Part shown: piece by piece, positions 1 to 9,586 of the stretch
Layout: each line of letters opens with the position of its first letter
How positions within the stretch are numbered: the stretch's first letter is position 1
Assembly: GCA_020636355.1 (NCBI GenBank)
Contig: JACJYB010000004.1
Coordinates: 372,001 to 436,000, forward strand
Reading direction: 5' to 3'
Origin: Lewinellaceae bacterium
Lineage (GTDB): Bacteria; Bacteroidota; Bacteroidia; Chitinophagales; Saprospiraceae
Length of the DNA stretch: 64,000 nt
The notes under the pieces: model-generated
Told to the model about the DNA's origin: nothing
Databases searched by the model: none
What the model saw: the letters and a program-made list of their open reading frames with translations, nothing else
Made by a program: the position numbers and the translations under genes

Positions 1-541
1 GCGCGATGGAAGAGCTCCAGACCGTGAGACTGGAATCAGGAGTCTGAAAGGGCAATACAGCAATTCTTAATACCGGTAAAGTCGATGGTGCAGGTTTGGT
101 TTCCTGATGGTAACGGAACCAGAAAAAAGCCATACAAGCAACTACAAGCAAGATCAGGTACATAGTCAGGCGTGTCCGTCGCTTGCCGGATGACTTCAAT
201 CGCTCTGATTGAAGATCGGGCTGAACGAGCCACCGATATCCGCGCCGTGGGATGGTCTGGATGTAAACCGGGTCATTGGCATTGTCTTGCAATGCGGCCC
301 TGATCTGCCGGATACAGAAGTGCAGACTACGCTCAAAATCCACTTCCACCTCTGGCCAGACCTCCTGTTTGATCTCATCGTGGCTGACCATTTCCGGGTA
401 TCGCTGGATAAGCAGTGCCAATAAGCGGGATGGCTGCGGTGCCAACCGGTCGATGGTCTTGTTTCCTTCCGGATCCAAATGTATCAGATCACCTGAATCC
501 GGCATAAAAGTATACTGGTTGAATCGAATGTCGTTGTCCAC
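1..541 (-). CDS. CadC/ToxR-type winged-helix transmembrane regulator (N-terminal part, truncated by window edge)
   Basis: An open frame runs leftwards off the window from an in-frame TAA at about 589-587. It has no early ATG: candidate starts are GTG at 541 or GTG at 577, the latter overlapping the ankyrin gene by 14 bp. The translation contains a Trans_reg_C-like winged-helix domain (about residues 15-110, with the signatures EIKQEVWPEVEVDFERSL and IPRRGYRW), then basic residues, then one hydrophobic segment (about 123-140, LILLVVACMAFFWF), then the beginning of a TolB-like stretch (LRIAVLPF). This is the architecture of membrane-bound CadC-like regulators, whose cytoplasmic DNA-binding domain is linked to a periplasmic sensor. 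The sensor lies outside the window, so the signal cannot be guessed. The gene follows the ankyrin gene on the same strand and may be cotranscribed with it. Confidence 0.8.
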   Translation of the reverse strand, partial: MDNDIRFNQYTFMPDSGDLIHLDPEGNKTIDRLAPQPSRLLALLIQRYPEMVSHDEIKQEVWPEVEVDFERSLHFCIRQIRAALQDNANDPVYIQTIPRRGYRWLVQPDLQSERLKSSGKRRTRLTMYLILLVVACMAFFWFRYHQETKPAPSTLPVLRIAVLPFQTPDSSLTVWSSSIA

Positions 542-563
542 TTGGTTAAGATAAACAGAAAGG

Positions 564-1991
564 CTACGACCGGGCACCTTTACTTCTTAGGAAGTCTGAA
601 ATTTTATCATCCTTGGTCATTTGCAGCGGCGATTCTCCACTGGCTTTGAATTTGCGCCCAACCCGGTTTACATCAGCACCATTTTCAACCAATAGCTCCA
701 CTACATTCAATTGTCCGCGAAGGCAAGCCCAATGCAAAGCAGTCGTTCCCAGGAAATGCTGTTGTTCTACTTCTGCTCCCCGATCAAGCAACAATTGCAT
801 CATGGTTAAATCACAATTCCCGATGACCGGATACCAGAGTAATGCAAAGTCATGAGCCCCACGCTCCTGAATGCGACGGGAATCTTCATCCAACAAACGA
901 CGGACTGTCGTAAAGTCATTCATCATGACTGCAGTTGGCAGGGCGTAGGGAGCTCCCTGGCTAAGCAGGAATTCGACCAATTCCTTTCTTCCGGTATGGG
1001 CACAGGCCTCCACGGCATGCTCTCCGGTCGTAGCCACACTGTGCGCCATCCGGGGATCGGTCGAGACTGCATTTTTGACAAAATCCAGATTACCATGGGC
1101 ATTGCCAACCAAATGGCTGCGCAAATACTGCGGGATTGAATCCAGATCACCAGGAGCAACATACCTGGATCCATCGGCCGTGATGGCGGTCTGGGAAGTC
1201 CGGCATGTTCTGGCAATATTTTGGTGATCGTGCAACAGCTGTACGATTTCATTCCAACCAAACATTTGAGCCCGGTCACTTGCTTTAAGACCATCATTAT
1301 CCGTGCGGTCGGGATTTGCTCCGTGGCGTACCAGCATTTCAACCAACTCCATGCTGCCTCGCTGTGCAGCCAGGTGTAAAGGTGGCAGATCGGCATTGCT
1401 GGCAGGATCAGGGTCCGCATGGTTGCTCAGTAAACTGGCCGCTGTCAATTCGGCAATCTCCAGATTGGGGTGGTGCAATGCCTGCTGTAGTGGGGTCGAA
1501 CCTCTTTGGCCCCTGGGATTGCCATTGGGATCGCCACTGGGTGCATAAACGCGCCAGATATCCGACCCGGCGCCCCCGGCTGCGGCAGCCCACATGGCGG
1601 AACCTCCTACCGGGTGATCTGCATTTACCAGGGCTTGCGTAGCTGGCGTTTCATTGCCGGTTAATTCGGAAAAGCGCTCCCAGTCCAACCCTAATGCGGC
1701 TTCATGAAGATCTGCCAGATATCCGGAGCCTTTCAGAAAATTTCCCACTTCCAGATGATGCCCAAGTAACGCCAGCGCGTAGCCGGTCCTGCCCACCGCA
1801 TCTTTCGACTGAAGCAATGCCGGGTTTTTGGAAACCAATGGTTTCAGCACCTCCAGATCGCCATGAGCACAAGCCTGCAAAAATTGTTTTTCTTTATTCT
1901 TGAATAAATGGAGCATGGCATCAAGCTTGTAAGTTCCCGATAACAGCATGGTCACGGCTCCGTTTTTTAAAAATTTTCTTCTGGAATTCAT
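564..1991 (-). CDS. Ankyrin-repeat protein with a Tat-like signal
   Basis: The 475-residue product starts with a twin-arginine-like leader (SRRKFLKNG followed by a short hydrophobic stretch), which suggests export. The rest is ankyrin repeats: recognisable units are GDLEVLKPLVSKNPALLQ (about 45), DLPPLHLAAQRGSMELVEML (about 202), ELVEFLLSQGAPYALPTAVM (about 335) and GTTALHWACLRGQLNVVELL (about 417). The middle is more divergent. Ankyrin repeats are protein-binding scaffolds and no enzymatic motif is visible, so the role is unknown. The gene lies just upstream of, and on the same strand as, the CadC-type regulator, which may indicate a shared function. The RR leader supports ATG 1991. Confidence 0.85.
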   Translation of the reverse strand: MNSRRKFLKNGAVTMLLSGTYKLDAMLHLFKNKEKQFLQACAHGDLEVLKPLVSKNPALLQSKDAVGRTGYALALLGHHLEVGNFLKGSGYLADLHEAALGLDWERFSELTGNETPATQALVNADHPVGGSAMWAAAAGGAGSDIWRVYAPSGDPNGNPRGQRGSTPLQQALHHPNLEIAELTAASLLSNHADPDPASNADLPPLHLAAQRGSMELVEMLVRHGANPDRTDNDGLKASDRAQMFGWNEIVQLLHDHQNIARTCRTSQTAITADGSRYVAPGDLDSIPQYLRSHLVGNAHGNLDFVKNAVSTDPRMAHSVATTGEHAVEACAHTGRKELVEFLLSQGAPYALPTAVMMNDFTTVRRLLDEDSRRIQERGAHDFALLWYPVIGNCDLTMMQLLLDRGAEVEQQHFLGTTALHWACLRGQLNVVELLVENGADVNRVGRKFKASGESPLQMTKDDKISDFLRSKGARS

Positions 1992-2183
1992 GTATTGCGC
2001 ATTTTGAATCCAATAATAACTCAGGCGACCTCTCTCCGAACGAGATTGGAACTTATAAATGGCTTAGTTTTTTCTTAGCAATCCCGGAATCATAAAAATT
2101 CACCCGTACTTCCTTTTGGGACCGGTTGGGTAGCGAAACTGCTGTATCTTGAGGAAATCAGGAACCATATTATACCTAATTGA

Positions 2184-3176
2184 ATGGAAAAGACAATACG
2201 CTGGGGCATCATTGGAGTAGGAGACGTGTGTGAGCGGAAGAGTGGACCTGCCTTCCAAAAAGTAAATGGCTCCGAGCTGATAGCCGTTATGCGCAGAAAC
2301 GGGGACAAAGCCATGGATTTTGCAAAAAGGCATGGTGTTCCAAAATGGTACGATGATGGTCAGACATTGATCGACGATCCGGACATCAATGCGATTTACA
2401 TTGCCACTCCTCCGGACACGCACGCTTATTATACCAAGCTGGCCGCCGAGGCAGGAAAGCCCGTTTATGTGGAGAAACCCATGGCACGGACCCATGCGGA
2501 ATGCCTGGAGATGATAGCAATTTGTCACCAACACCAGGTACCTTTATTTGTGGCATATTACCGTCGTGCGCTTCCTAATTTTCTTAAAATAAAGGAGCTG
2601 CTGGAAAACGGAGCAATCGGGCAGGTGCGATTTGTAGACATCAAACTATTCAAACCGCTGCACCAGGATTGGCAGGGCAACCCAATGGATGAAACAAATT
2701 GGCGGTTAACTCCCGGGATTTCAGGCGGGGGGCACTTTTATGATCTGGCTTCGCACCAGTTGGACTTTCTGGATTATGTTTTCGGACCTATCGTAAAAGC
2801 CCGGGGCCTGTCGGTCAATCAAGCCGGAGCTTACGCGGCAGAAGACCTGGTGACCGGTCATTTCCGCTTTGCCAATGGCGTCATCGGCCAGGGCATGTGG
2901 TGTTTCACGACCGGCGTCACCTCACGCATGGAGCGTACCCGTATCGTAGGTGATGACGGCGACATTTCCTTTTCCTATTTCGGTGATCCTACCGTCACTC
3001 TGCGCAGGGATGGGCATCCCGATGAAGTATTCACCTTTGCCTATCCGCCGCATATCCAACAACCGTTGATTCAATCCATTGTCGCTGCACTGCAGGGCGC
3101 GGGAACCTGCCCCAGCATGGGTGTAAGCGGAGCCAGGACGAATTGGGTTATGGAAAAGTTGGTGTATGGGGGTTAG
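2184..3176 (+). CDS. Gfo/Idh/MocA-family NAD(P)-dependent oxidoreductase
   Basis: The 330-residue product has the two-domain layout of this family. An N-terminal Rossmann fold begins with WGIIGVGDVCERKSGPAF and contains YIATPPDTHAYY and the family hallmark VEKPMARTHAEC (EKP motif near residue 96, whose lysine is catalytic in characterised members). A C-terminal alpha/beta domain follows, with GGGHFYDLASHQLDFLDY near residue 180, where the histidine usually contributes to the active site. Members oxidise or reduce sugars, inositols and related polyols; the substrate cannot be read from sequence. The cytoplasmic enzyme stands alone between convergent and divergent neighbours, so context gives no pathway. 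ATG 2184 gives a complete Rossmann fold. Confidence 0.9.
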   Translation: MEKTIRWGIIGVGDVCERKSGPAFQKVNGSELIAVMRRNGDKAMDFAKRHGVPKWYDDGQTLIDDPDINAIYIATPPDTHAYYTKLAAEAGKPVYVEKPMARTHAECLEMIAICHQHQVPLFVAYYRRALPNFLKIKELLENGAIGQVRFVDIKLFKPLHQDWQGNPMDETNWRLTPGISGGGHFYDLASHQLDFLDYVFGPIVKARGLSVNQAGAYAAEDLVTGHFRFANGVIGQGMWCFTTGVTSRMERTRIVGDDGDISFSYFGDPTVTLRRDGHPDEVFTFAYPPHIQQPLIQSIVAALQGAGTCPSMGVSGARTNWVMEKLVYGG

Positions 3177-3235
3177 GTGTAGGGTATGGGGTGCGAGGTA
3201 TGCGATGCGAGGTGTGAGGTGTGGGGTGTTGATAA
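3167..3235. repeat. G+T-rich degenerate short tandem repeat after the oxidoreductase gene
   Basis: Directly at and after the stop codon lies a strand-asymmetric tract almost devoid of C on the + strand. It is built from variants of a 6-8-nt unit such as GAGGTGTG, GGGGTGTT and GAGGTATG. It fills most of the gap between two convergent genes. It has no coding sense and no hairpin with a T run, so it is not an obvious intrinsic terminator. Confidence 0.6.
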
Positions 3236-3239
3236 AAAA

Positions 3240-3986
3240 TCAATTGTTGACCTCAATATTTTCTGTGTTGATCTCTGAAAGTAGTTTCATGCTGTCTTGG
3301 CCGAATAGACGGTCGAATTCCTCCACGTCAAGAGACCCATTAAGGGGTTCAAAATTGTAGTAATCGACAAATCGAATGCCGGCAATCGTCCTGGGATTAT
3401 ATGCCTGACGGAAGCGGGCTCCTCCGCCATCGGTCTGATAATTATACGCCAGATAATCCATCGCGTAATTTTTCCGGTGAATCCAATACACGTATTCGTC
3501 CTCAAAGTCTTTACCTCCTTTGTCCTGTCCGAAGGTCACCTTGATTTTGTGATAGGGCTGACCCATAATGGTTACGGAATCCAAATAGGTTTTCTGTACA
3601 GCGGGATCGTTGAGAAAAAAGGGCAATAAAGCATAGTAGATCACGGAATTCACGGAGTTGGAATATGCTGCACTGTCTTTTGATGATAATTGGACCACTG
3701 TGTCGTTGATGTACCGGGTGAGCCCTTTATTGGTCAATACATCAAGCATATTTTGGCTGGTACTGTCAACGATCAGGAGGCGCTCATACTGGAAGTTTCC
3801 CCCATCTCTAATGGATCGATAATGCCGGTCGCGGAAATCAAAATCGATGGTAGAATGGTTGATGGCCGGGCCACCCTGTACGGAGATGGCTCTATTTATC
3901 ACAGACTGTGCCAAATCTTCCGGCGGTTTCTGGCAGGCGATGAAGGCTAAAAGGAATATTAAAATACCGATAGAAGATACGCGCAT
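3240..3986 (-). CDS. DUF6503-like outer-surface or periplasmic lipoprotein
   Basis: The 248-residue product begins with a type II signal peptide (IGILIFLLAFIAC; the lipobox cysteine is at about residue 18), so it should be a lipoprotein. The mature part (SVQGGPAINHSTIDFDFRDR, YERLLIVDS, YHKIKVTF, YVYWIHRKNYAMDYLAY) resembles the Bacteroidota DUF6503/LolA-like lipoprotein family, which is thought to adopt a curved beta-sheet of LolA type. Function is unknown in the family. The gene converges with the Gfo/Idh/MocA gene and is divergent from the TonB receptor gene across about 200 bp. Confidence 0.75.
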   Translation of the reverse strand: MRVSSIGILIFLLAFIACQKPPEDLAQSVINRAISVQGGPAINHSTIDFDFRDRHYRSIRDGGNFQYERLLIVDSTSQNMLDVLTNKGLTRYINDTVVQLSSKDSAAYSNSVNSVIYYALLPFFLNDPAVQKTYLDSVTIMGQPYHKIKVTFGQDKGGKDFEDEYVYWIHRKNYAMDYLAYNYQTDGGGARFRQAYNPRTIAGIRFVDYYNFEPLNGSLDVEEFDRLFGQDSMKLLSEINTENIEVNN

Positions 3987-4184
3987 GACTGGATCTTTTT
4001 AAATAAGAAAATAAAACCAGGAATTGGGTTACTGGTTCAACTCCACTGCAAAGGATAACCTTACTTGGTCTCGAAAACGACGATGAGGGATTTTATTTGA
4101 ATGCCAAAAATGACGCTTCCCGTGTGAGTACAAAATCGCCCGGGTTGTATTATAACTCCTGACGGTTAACCTCAATTCAGGGAT

Positions 4185-6902
4185 ATGATTAGAATTCGCC
4201 TCATTTTCCTTTTTCTTACTATTCTGCTTATACCTCCATTATCCGGGCAGGATCTCACCCAGAAAAAAATCAAGATAGACTATCAGGACAAGCCGGTCTA
4301 CCTGATACTGCTTGACCTGGAGATCAATTACAAACTCAAATTCGTCTACGATAAGGGTTTGATAGATGGGAAGCGGATTGATGATGTGGTAACCGGAAAT
4401 TGGCCAATCGAAAAAGTCCTGGATGTATTATTTGAAGGGACCGGAATCGGTTACCGCCTGGAGGTGCCTAATTTGGTCTACCTGATCGACGCGAGCGATA
4501 AAGAAGAGGTGATCGTCTCTTCCGGCAAAGATCCTAAGCGCCGTGATTTAACCGTGTCGGGGATTGTCAAAGACCTCCTTACGGGTGAGTCATTACCTTT
4601 TGCCACCGTGATGATTCATGGCACTTCTTTCGGAACGACCACCAATGTCGATGGTTATTTTACGTTGTTGGGCGTCGCTAATGATACCATGTTACTGGAT
4701 GTAAGTTATCTGGGTTTTGCCACCAAACATTTTCGATTGGACCCGGATCTTGATGTTGCCAATCTGATCATTGGATTGGATAATGCCGGCGTCCGGTTGG
4801 ATGAAGTTGTCGTGACTGCAGCAGAAGAAAAACAGGCGGCCAATGCTTCTTCCGGGATTAGTCGCATCAGTATGGCACCATCCATGATGGCCAAATTACC
4901 GAGTTACGGAGAACAGGACATCTTCCGGTCTCTGCAGCTTTTACCCGGGGTAAGCGGTAGCAATGAGAGCTCCTCCGGACTCTATGTGCGTGGGGGTACC
5001 CCCGATCAAAACCTCATCCTGTTTGATGGATTTACCGTCTACCACGTGGATCACTTGTTTGGGTTTTTCAGCGCTTTCAATAGCAATGCCATCAAGGATG
5101 TGCAATTGTACAAAGGTGGGTTCGATGCAAAATATGGTGGCCGGATTTCCAGCGTTGTCGAATTGACCGGTAAAGACGGCAACTCCGAACAATTTAACGC
5201 CGGAGCCGGTATCAGTCTGCTCGCTGCCAATGCCTTTATTGAGTCTCCATTCGCAAAAGGGAAAGGTACTTTTCTGATAGCCGGGAGACGGTCCTTTCAG
5301 AGTAAATTTTACCGGAATCTATTCAATGCCTACACCGGGTCAAGTCAGTCCGATCTGCCGCAGGACCGGCAAGGTCCGGGTGGTTTTGGCTTTAGCCAAC
5401 AAACTGTCCAACCAAATACCTATTTCTATGACCTTAATGCAAAGTTGACCTATAAATCCGGTACCAAAGACGTGCTGTCGCTAAGCTTTTACAATGGCCA
5501 GGACGACCTGGACAACTCCCGCAATTCAGACCAAAATTCATTTGGAAGACCGTTTGGAGGAAGTAGCAATCTGGCCTTTAACCAACAAAATACTGACCTC
5601 ACCAATTGGGGAAACTGGGGCACCAGTTTTAAGTGGTCCAGGAAATGGAATGAATCCTTTTATTCCAAATACCAGATGTCCTACTCCAATTATTACAGTG
5701 AACGGGACCGCTCGTCCAGTACCACCGTTACCCGTGAAGACTCAACTTACACGAATAACAATGGAAATTATGAATACAACGATTTAAAAGATTATCATTT
5801 TAAACTGGAGAATGAGTGGCAAATCGACAAATGGAACTGGATGGAGTTTGGCCTGGAGGGATCATACAACGATATCCGCTATCAGTACACTCAGAACGAT
5901 ACATCCTCCATATTGGATCGCTTGAATAAGGGCTGGACGTATGCTGCTTATGCCCAGAACCGGCTGACTCTGGGTGAAAGGGCCATTGTTAAAGCCGGAT
6001 TACGCGGGAATTATTATACGGTCACAAACAAATGGTACCTGGAACCCAGAGTTTCATTAACCTATCTCGTCAATGACCAGTTAAAGCTGAAGGCTGCCTT
6101 TGGCAATTATCACCAGTTTGCCACACGTATCATCCGGGAGGACATCCAGCAAGGCAGCAGGGATTTCTGGTTGCTTGCAGATGAAACAAAAGTGCCGATC
6201 AGTCAGGCCTATCATTATATTTTGGGGGCAAGTTATGAGAACACCAACTGGCTCTTTCACATGGAAGCTTACTACAAACCGATGACCGGTTTATCCGAGT
6301 ATTCTACGCGGTTTGTTCCTTCCGGCTTCGGTCCCGATCGCAGTCTCAATTACGAAGAGTTTTTCTATACCGGTGATGGCATAGCCAAAGGCGTTGAATG
6401 GCTGGTTCAGAAGAAATTTGGCGCCTGGAACGGGTGGATCGGATACACGCTCGGATCTGTTAAATACCAGTTTGATCAATTTGGTGATGATCCCTATCCG
6501 GCCAATCAGGACCAGACCCACGAATTTAAAATCGTCAGCACGTACCGGATCGGCCGTCTGACGCTGGGAGGCACCTTTATTTATGCTACCGGCAAGCCTT
6601 ACACGGCTCCGGTTGGTTTTTATGAAGTCCGGCTCCTGAATGGTAGTACCGGAGATTTTTTTGAAGTCAGCGATAAAAATGCCTTCCGCTATCCCGATTA
6701 CCACCGGTTGGATATCTCCGCCACCATGGACTTTCGCATCGGCCAGTCCAAAGCCAATGCAGGTCTGACATTATTCAATTTATACAACCACAAAAATGTC
6801 TGGTACAAAGAATACGAAGTGATCGAAGGCAGCCTTTATGAAACAAACGTCAGCTTGCTGGGATTCACACCGAGCCTCTTTTTTAATTGGACGCTGCATT
6901 GA
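4185..6902 (+). CDS. TonB-dependent outer-membrane receptor with STN and carboxypeptidase-like N-terminal domains
   Basis: The 905-residue product is an outer-membrane active transporter. Visible in order: a signal peptide (LIFLFLTILLIPPLSGQ); an STN domain (about 25-105, IDYQDKPVYLILLDLE and VEKVLDVLF-like text) that usually talks to an anti-sigma factor; a CarboxypepD_reg-like domain (about 125-215, VSGIVKDLLTGESLPFATVM); a plug (about 225-345, LQLLPGVSGSNESSSGLYVR, GFDAKYGGRISS); and a long aromatic-rich barrel ending in FTPSLFFNWTLH. The DUF4249 lipoprotein directly downstream is the usual partner of this receptor class. The STN domain implies transenvelope signalling, but no anti-sigma gene is adjacent. 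The substrate is unknown. Confidence 0.92.
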   Translation: MIRIRLIFLFLTILLIPPLSGQDLTQKKIKIDYQDKPVYLILLDLEINYKLKFVYDKGLIDGKRIDDVVTGNWPIEKVLDVLFEGTGIGYRLEVPNLVYLIDASDKEEVIVSSGKDPKRRDLTVSGIVKDLLTGESLPFATVMIHGTSFGTTTNVDGYFTLLGVANDTMLLDVSYLGFATKHFRLDPDLDVANLIIGLDNAGVRLDEVVVTAAEEKQAANASSGISRISMAPSMMAKLPSYGEQDIFRSLQLLPGVSGSNESSSGLYVRGGTPDQNLILFDGFTVYHVDHLFGFFSAFNSNAIKDVQLYKGGFDAKYGGRISSVVELTGKDGNSEQFNAGAGISLLAANAFIESPFAKGKGTFLIAGRRSFQSKFYRNLFNAYTGSSQSDLPQDRQGPGGFGFSQQTVQPNTYFYDLNAKLTYKSGTKDVLSLSFYNGQDDLDNSRNSDQNSFGRPFGGSSNLAFNQQNTDLTNWGNWGTSFKWSRKWNESFYSKYQMSYSNYYSERDRSSSTTVTREDSTYTNNNGNYEYNDLKDYHFKLENEWQIDKWNWMEFGLEGSYNDIRYQYTQNDTSSILDRLNKGWTYAAYAQNRLTLGERAIVKAGLRGNYYTVTNKWYLEPRVSLTYLVNDQLKLKAAFGNYHQFATRIIREDIQQGSRDFWLLADETKVPISQAYHYILGASYENTNWLFHMEAYYKPMTGLSEYSTRFVPSGFGPDRSLNYEEFFYTGDGIAKGVEWLVQKKFGAWNGWIGYTLGSVKYQFDQFGDDPYPANQDQTHEFKIVSTYRIGRLTLGGTFIYATGKPYTAPVGFYEVRLLNGSTGDFFEVSDKNAFRYPDYHRLDISATMDFRIGQSKANAGLTLFNLYNHKNVWYKEYEVIEGSLYETNVSLLGFTPSLFFNWTLH

Positions 6903-6942
6903 TATGAGTCGATTTTAATTGATGATTTTACAAACTTCACCT

Positions 6943-7770
6943 ATGCAAACCAAATGGATCTACTTGTCGATACTCCCCTTGCTATTGATCCAATGTACCC
7001 GCGATGACATTACCACCCTCGACACACAAACCCCGGTTATCGAAGGCTATCTGATTGCCGGAGCGCCTCTGGATTCGGTTCGAGTTACACTGAGTTACTC
7101 CTATGCCCGGGCTGATACCAATCTGATCACCCTGGATGACTTGCCGGTCCGGGTTTATTCGGGTGACCGGGAAACGATGCTGATCCCGATCGGGTCGGGC
7201 TATTATCAGGATACCACTTTCATCATCGAAGCCACGCATTCCTATAACATTGAATTTGAATGGAATGGAGATTTGGTCACCGCCCAAACGTACGTCCCCG
7301 AGGGAAAAGCAGCTTCCATTTCTCAGGAAGAAATTGCTGTCCAGCAAATTGCCGCCGGATCTTTCCCGAATCCCGGTAGCATTGATGTAGATCCGGTTGA
7401 GGTCACCTGGGATAATCCGGAGGGTGACTATTATTATGTGGTGATTGAGAATACCGCAGAAGACCCGGAATACATCAACGAGCGGTTTGCCGAGTTCGAA
7501 AATGGTAATGGCGGACCGGGTCGGTTTCGTATGATCAGCCGCCCCCAGATCACTGATTTTTATGCCATCAATGCTTTCCGGGACCTCACTCAGTTCGGAT
7601 TGCATCGGGTGGTGATCTTCCGGGTCAACCCGGAATATGCTGCTCTCTATGAATTATTGAGTACCTCAACCCAAAACATCTCACAGCCTCCTACGAATGT
7701 GGAAAACGGCTTAGGCATTTGGACCGGCATCAGCAGCGATACGGTGTATTTGAATGTGGTGAAGAAATAA
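6943..7770 (+). CDS. DUF4249-family lipoprotein, partner of the TonB receptor
   Basis: The start at ATG 6943 (MQTKWIYLSILPLLLIQC) gives a clean lipoprotein signal peptide with the cysteine near residue 18; the longer frame from 6919 adds eight residues that do not fit. The mature part opens with TPVIEGYLIAGAPLDSVRVT, the N-terminal beta-domain signature of DUF4249, and continues with beta-rich text to a C-terminal NGLGIWTGISSDTVYL. The family is Bacteroidota-specific and sits beside TonB receptors of the type found 40 bp upstream, so the pair is probably one operon and one uptake complex. The ligand is unknown. Confidence 0.85.
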   Translation: MQTKWIYLSILPLLLIQCTRDDITTLDTQTPVIEGYLIAGAPLDSVRVTLSYSYARADTNLITLDDLPVRVYSGDRETMLIPIGSGYYQDTTFIIEATHSYNIEFEWNGDLVTAQTYVPEGKAASISQEEIAVQQIAAGSFPNPGSIDVDPVEVTWDNPEGDYYYVVIENTAEDPEYINERFAEFENGNGGPGRFRMISRPQITDFYAINAFRDLTQFGLHRVVIFRVNPEYAALYELLSTSTQNISQPPTNVENGLGIWTGISSDTVYLNVVKK

Positions 7771-7847
7771 TTGGCCACAGCAAGAATCATTAGGATTACC
7801 GGGAACGATTGAATTAAATCCAAATTACATTCAAAAATACCCAGAAT

Positions 7848-8894
7848 TTAAACCCCTTTTTCCGTGAAGTATTTTTTCCGGAACCAGAATGCAACCCTGA
7901 CCAGTAAGATCAATGCCGGTACCTCCACCAGGGGTCCGATGACTCCTGCAAATGCCTGTCCAGAATTAATTCCGAATACAGCTATGGCAACAGCTATCGC
8001 CAGTTCAAAGTTATTTCCAGCGGCTGTAAACGCAATAGCAGCAGTTTTGTCGTAATCAGCTCCCATAGCCTTGGTGACAAAGAACCCGATCAGGAACATC
8101 AATGCAAAATAGACCAGCAGGGGAATGGCGATTCGCAGGACATCCAGTGGAATTTGCACGATCAATTCCCCTTTAAGTGAAAACATGACCAAAATGGTAA
8201 ACAGTAGAGCAATTAAGGTCATCGGAGAAATGGCAGGAATGAATTTGGTATCATACCATATTGCTCCTTTTCTTTTAACCAGAACCATCCGGCTCAGCAA
8301 GCCGGCCAAAAATGGTATGCCGAGATAAATGGCAACGCTCTCTGCAATGGTCTTAATGGATATGTCCACGATAGCTCCCTGGAATCCGAATAATGGCGGA
8401 AGCTTGGTTATGAAGAGCCAGGCATAAAAACTGTAGGCAAATACCTGGAAGATACTGTTCAGAGCAACCAGGCCTGCACCATACTCACTGCTACCTTCCG
8501 CCAGGTCATTCCAGACCAGCACCATGGCAATACATCTGGCCAATCCGATCAGGATCAGACCAGCCATATAATCCGGGTAATCGCGGAGAAATAACAGGGC
8601 TAGTACAAACATCAATACCGGTCCGATGATCCAGTTGAGCAGCAGTGAGATGGAGAGTATCTTCCCGTTCCGGAAAACCTGGGGCAACAGTTTGTAATTG
8701 ACTTTGGCTAACGGCGGGTACATCATCAGGATCAACCCGATGGCGATGGGTATGTTCGTGCTGCCCCTGCGAAATGAATCAATAAAAGTTGATGCTGAAG
8801 GGAATAAATACCCAATGCCTACTCCCGTGATCATGGCGATAAATATCCACAGCGTGAGGTATTGGTCCAGAAAGCTCAGTTTTTTTCGGGTCAC
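7848..8894 (-). CDS. acr3: ACR3-family arsenite efflux permease
   Basis: The 348-residue protein has about ten hydrophobic segments and the hallmark ACR3 motif GLARCIAMVLVWNDLA (about residues 117-132), whose cysteine is essential in studied ACR3 transporters. Other family text includes GLILMMYPPLAKVNY and FTAAGNNFELAIAVAIAVFG. It exports As(III) across the inner membrane. It is the last gene of a three-gene minus-strand operon (arsR, arsC-like, acr3), 11 bp from the reductase gene, so it should be controlled by the ArsR at 9587-9922. The gene is full length. Confidence 0.95.
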   Translation of the reverse strand: MTRKKLSFLDQYLTLWIFIAMITGVGIGYLFPSASTFIDSFRRGSTNIPIAIGLILMMYPPLAKVNYKLLPQVFRNGKILSISLLLNWIIGPVLMFVLALLFLRDYPDYMAGLILIGLARCIAMVLVWNDLAEGSSEYGAGLVALNSIFQVFAYSFYAWLFITKLPPLFGFQGAIVDISIKTIAESVAIYLGIPFLAGLLSRMVLVKRKGAIWYDTKFIPAISPMTLIALLFTILVMFSLKGELIVQIPLDVLRIAIPLLVYFALMFLIGFFVTKAMGADYDKTAAIAFTAAGNNFELAIAVAIAVFGINSGQAFAGVIGPLVEVPALILLVRVAFWFRKKYFTEKGV

Positions 8895-8905
8895 TTTCGG
8901 GTATT

Positions 8906-9529
8906 TTATGGCTTATTCAAATTGGAGAAAACAAACAGCATTTCCCGGGCGATATCCCGGCAGCGTTCATCGTACTTCACTTCCTGGTGAGGGGTGTTGT
9001 CGTAGGCTTTGGGATCTTCAAACGGAAGCGAGATCCTTTGTTCAGCGGTCGGGATAAAAGGGCAGTACTCATCCGCCTGAGAACAGGTCATGACCGCCAC
9101 AAATCCAGTCTGGACATTGAATGGATCATCATATGTTTTCGAAAAGGTAACGATTGCCGGCTCATTCGGATGATACTTGATGGCATAGACCGGATTGTCA
9201 CCTTCGGAATGCTTTTGACTTTTCAGTCCGGCTTTTTCCAGGGTATTGGCGATCATAGGAAACATGGCGGTCACTTCAGTGCCTCCGGAATACGTATTGA
9301 TGGTCTTAATTCTATAGTGAAAGGCGGCTACCTGCGCCCACACCTGTGCCAGGTGACTCCTTCTGGAGTTGTGCGTACAGATAAACAGCAGATCCGATTT
9401 ACCGGTCCCTTTTAGTCCAGCGTGTACAGATGCCGTCAATTGATGCAGTAGGACTTTCCTTTCCGGAGGAATTCGGTCAAATTCCGATTCAGCCTTAAGG
9501 ATGTATTGTTCGAGGTGATGCTTATCCAT
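8906..9529 (-). CDS. Arsenate reductase-like low-molecular-weight tyrosine phosphatase family protein
   Basis: From ATG 9529 (MDKHHLEQYI) the product is 207 residues. It carries the phosphatase/arsenate-reductase P-loop CTHNSRRS (C-x5-R, near residue 50), and later MTCSQADEYCPFIP (near 155), which supplies cysteines suited to a thiol relay. The long N-terminal helix and the P-loop variant match the Bacteroidota branch often annotated as protein-tyrosine-phosphatase next to ars genes. Its place between arsR and acr3 makes As(V) reduction the likely job; a true protein phosphatase cannot be excluded. An upstream in-frame start at 9562 would add 11 unlikely residues. Confidence 0.85.
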   Translation of the reverse strand: MDKHHLEQYILKAESEFDRIPPERKVLLHQLTASVHAGLKGTGKSDLLFICTHNSRRSHLAQVWAQVAAFHYRIKTINTYSGGTEVTAMFPMIANTLEKAGLKSQKHSEGDNPVYAIKYHPNEPAIVTFSKTYDDPFNVQTGFVAVMTCSQADEYCPFIPTAEQRISLPFEDPKAYDNTPHQEVKYDERCRDIAREMLFVFSNLNKP

Positions 9530-9586
9530 GGTTATCGATTGACTGAGTTGTCTTTGTGCCAATGCAATGTAAATCAGTAAATTTCT

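Noticed and set aside
36..554. Short ORFs on both strands at the left edge
   Set aside because: They are out of frame with the CadC-type regulator that explains this region.
7770..7848. Bidirectional terminator between the DUF4249 gene and acr3
   Set aside because: No stable hairpin with a T run is visible in the 77-bp gap.
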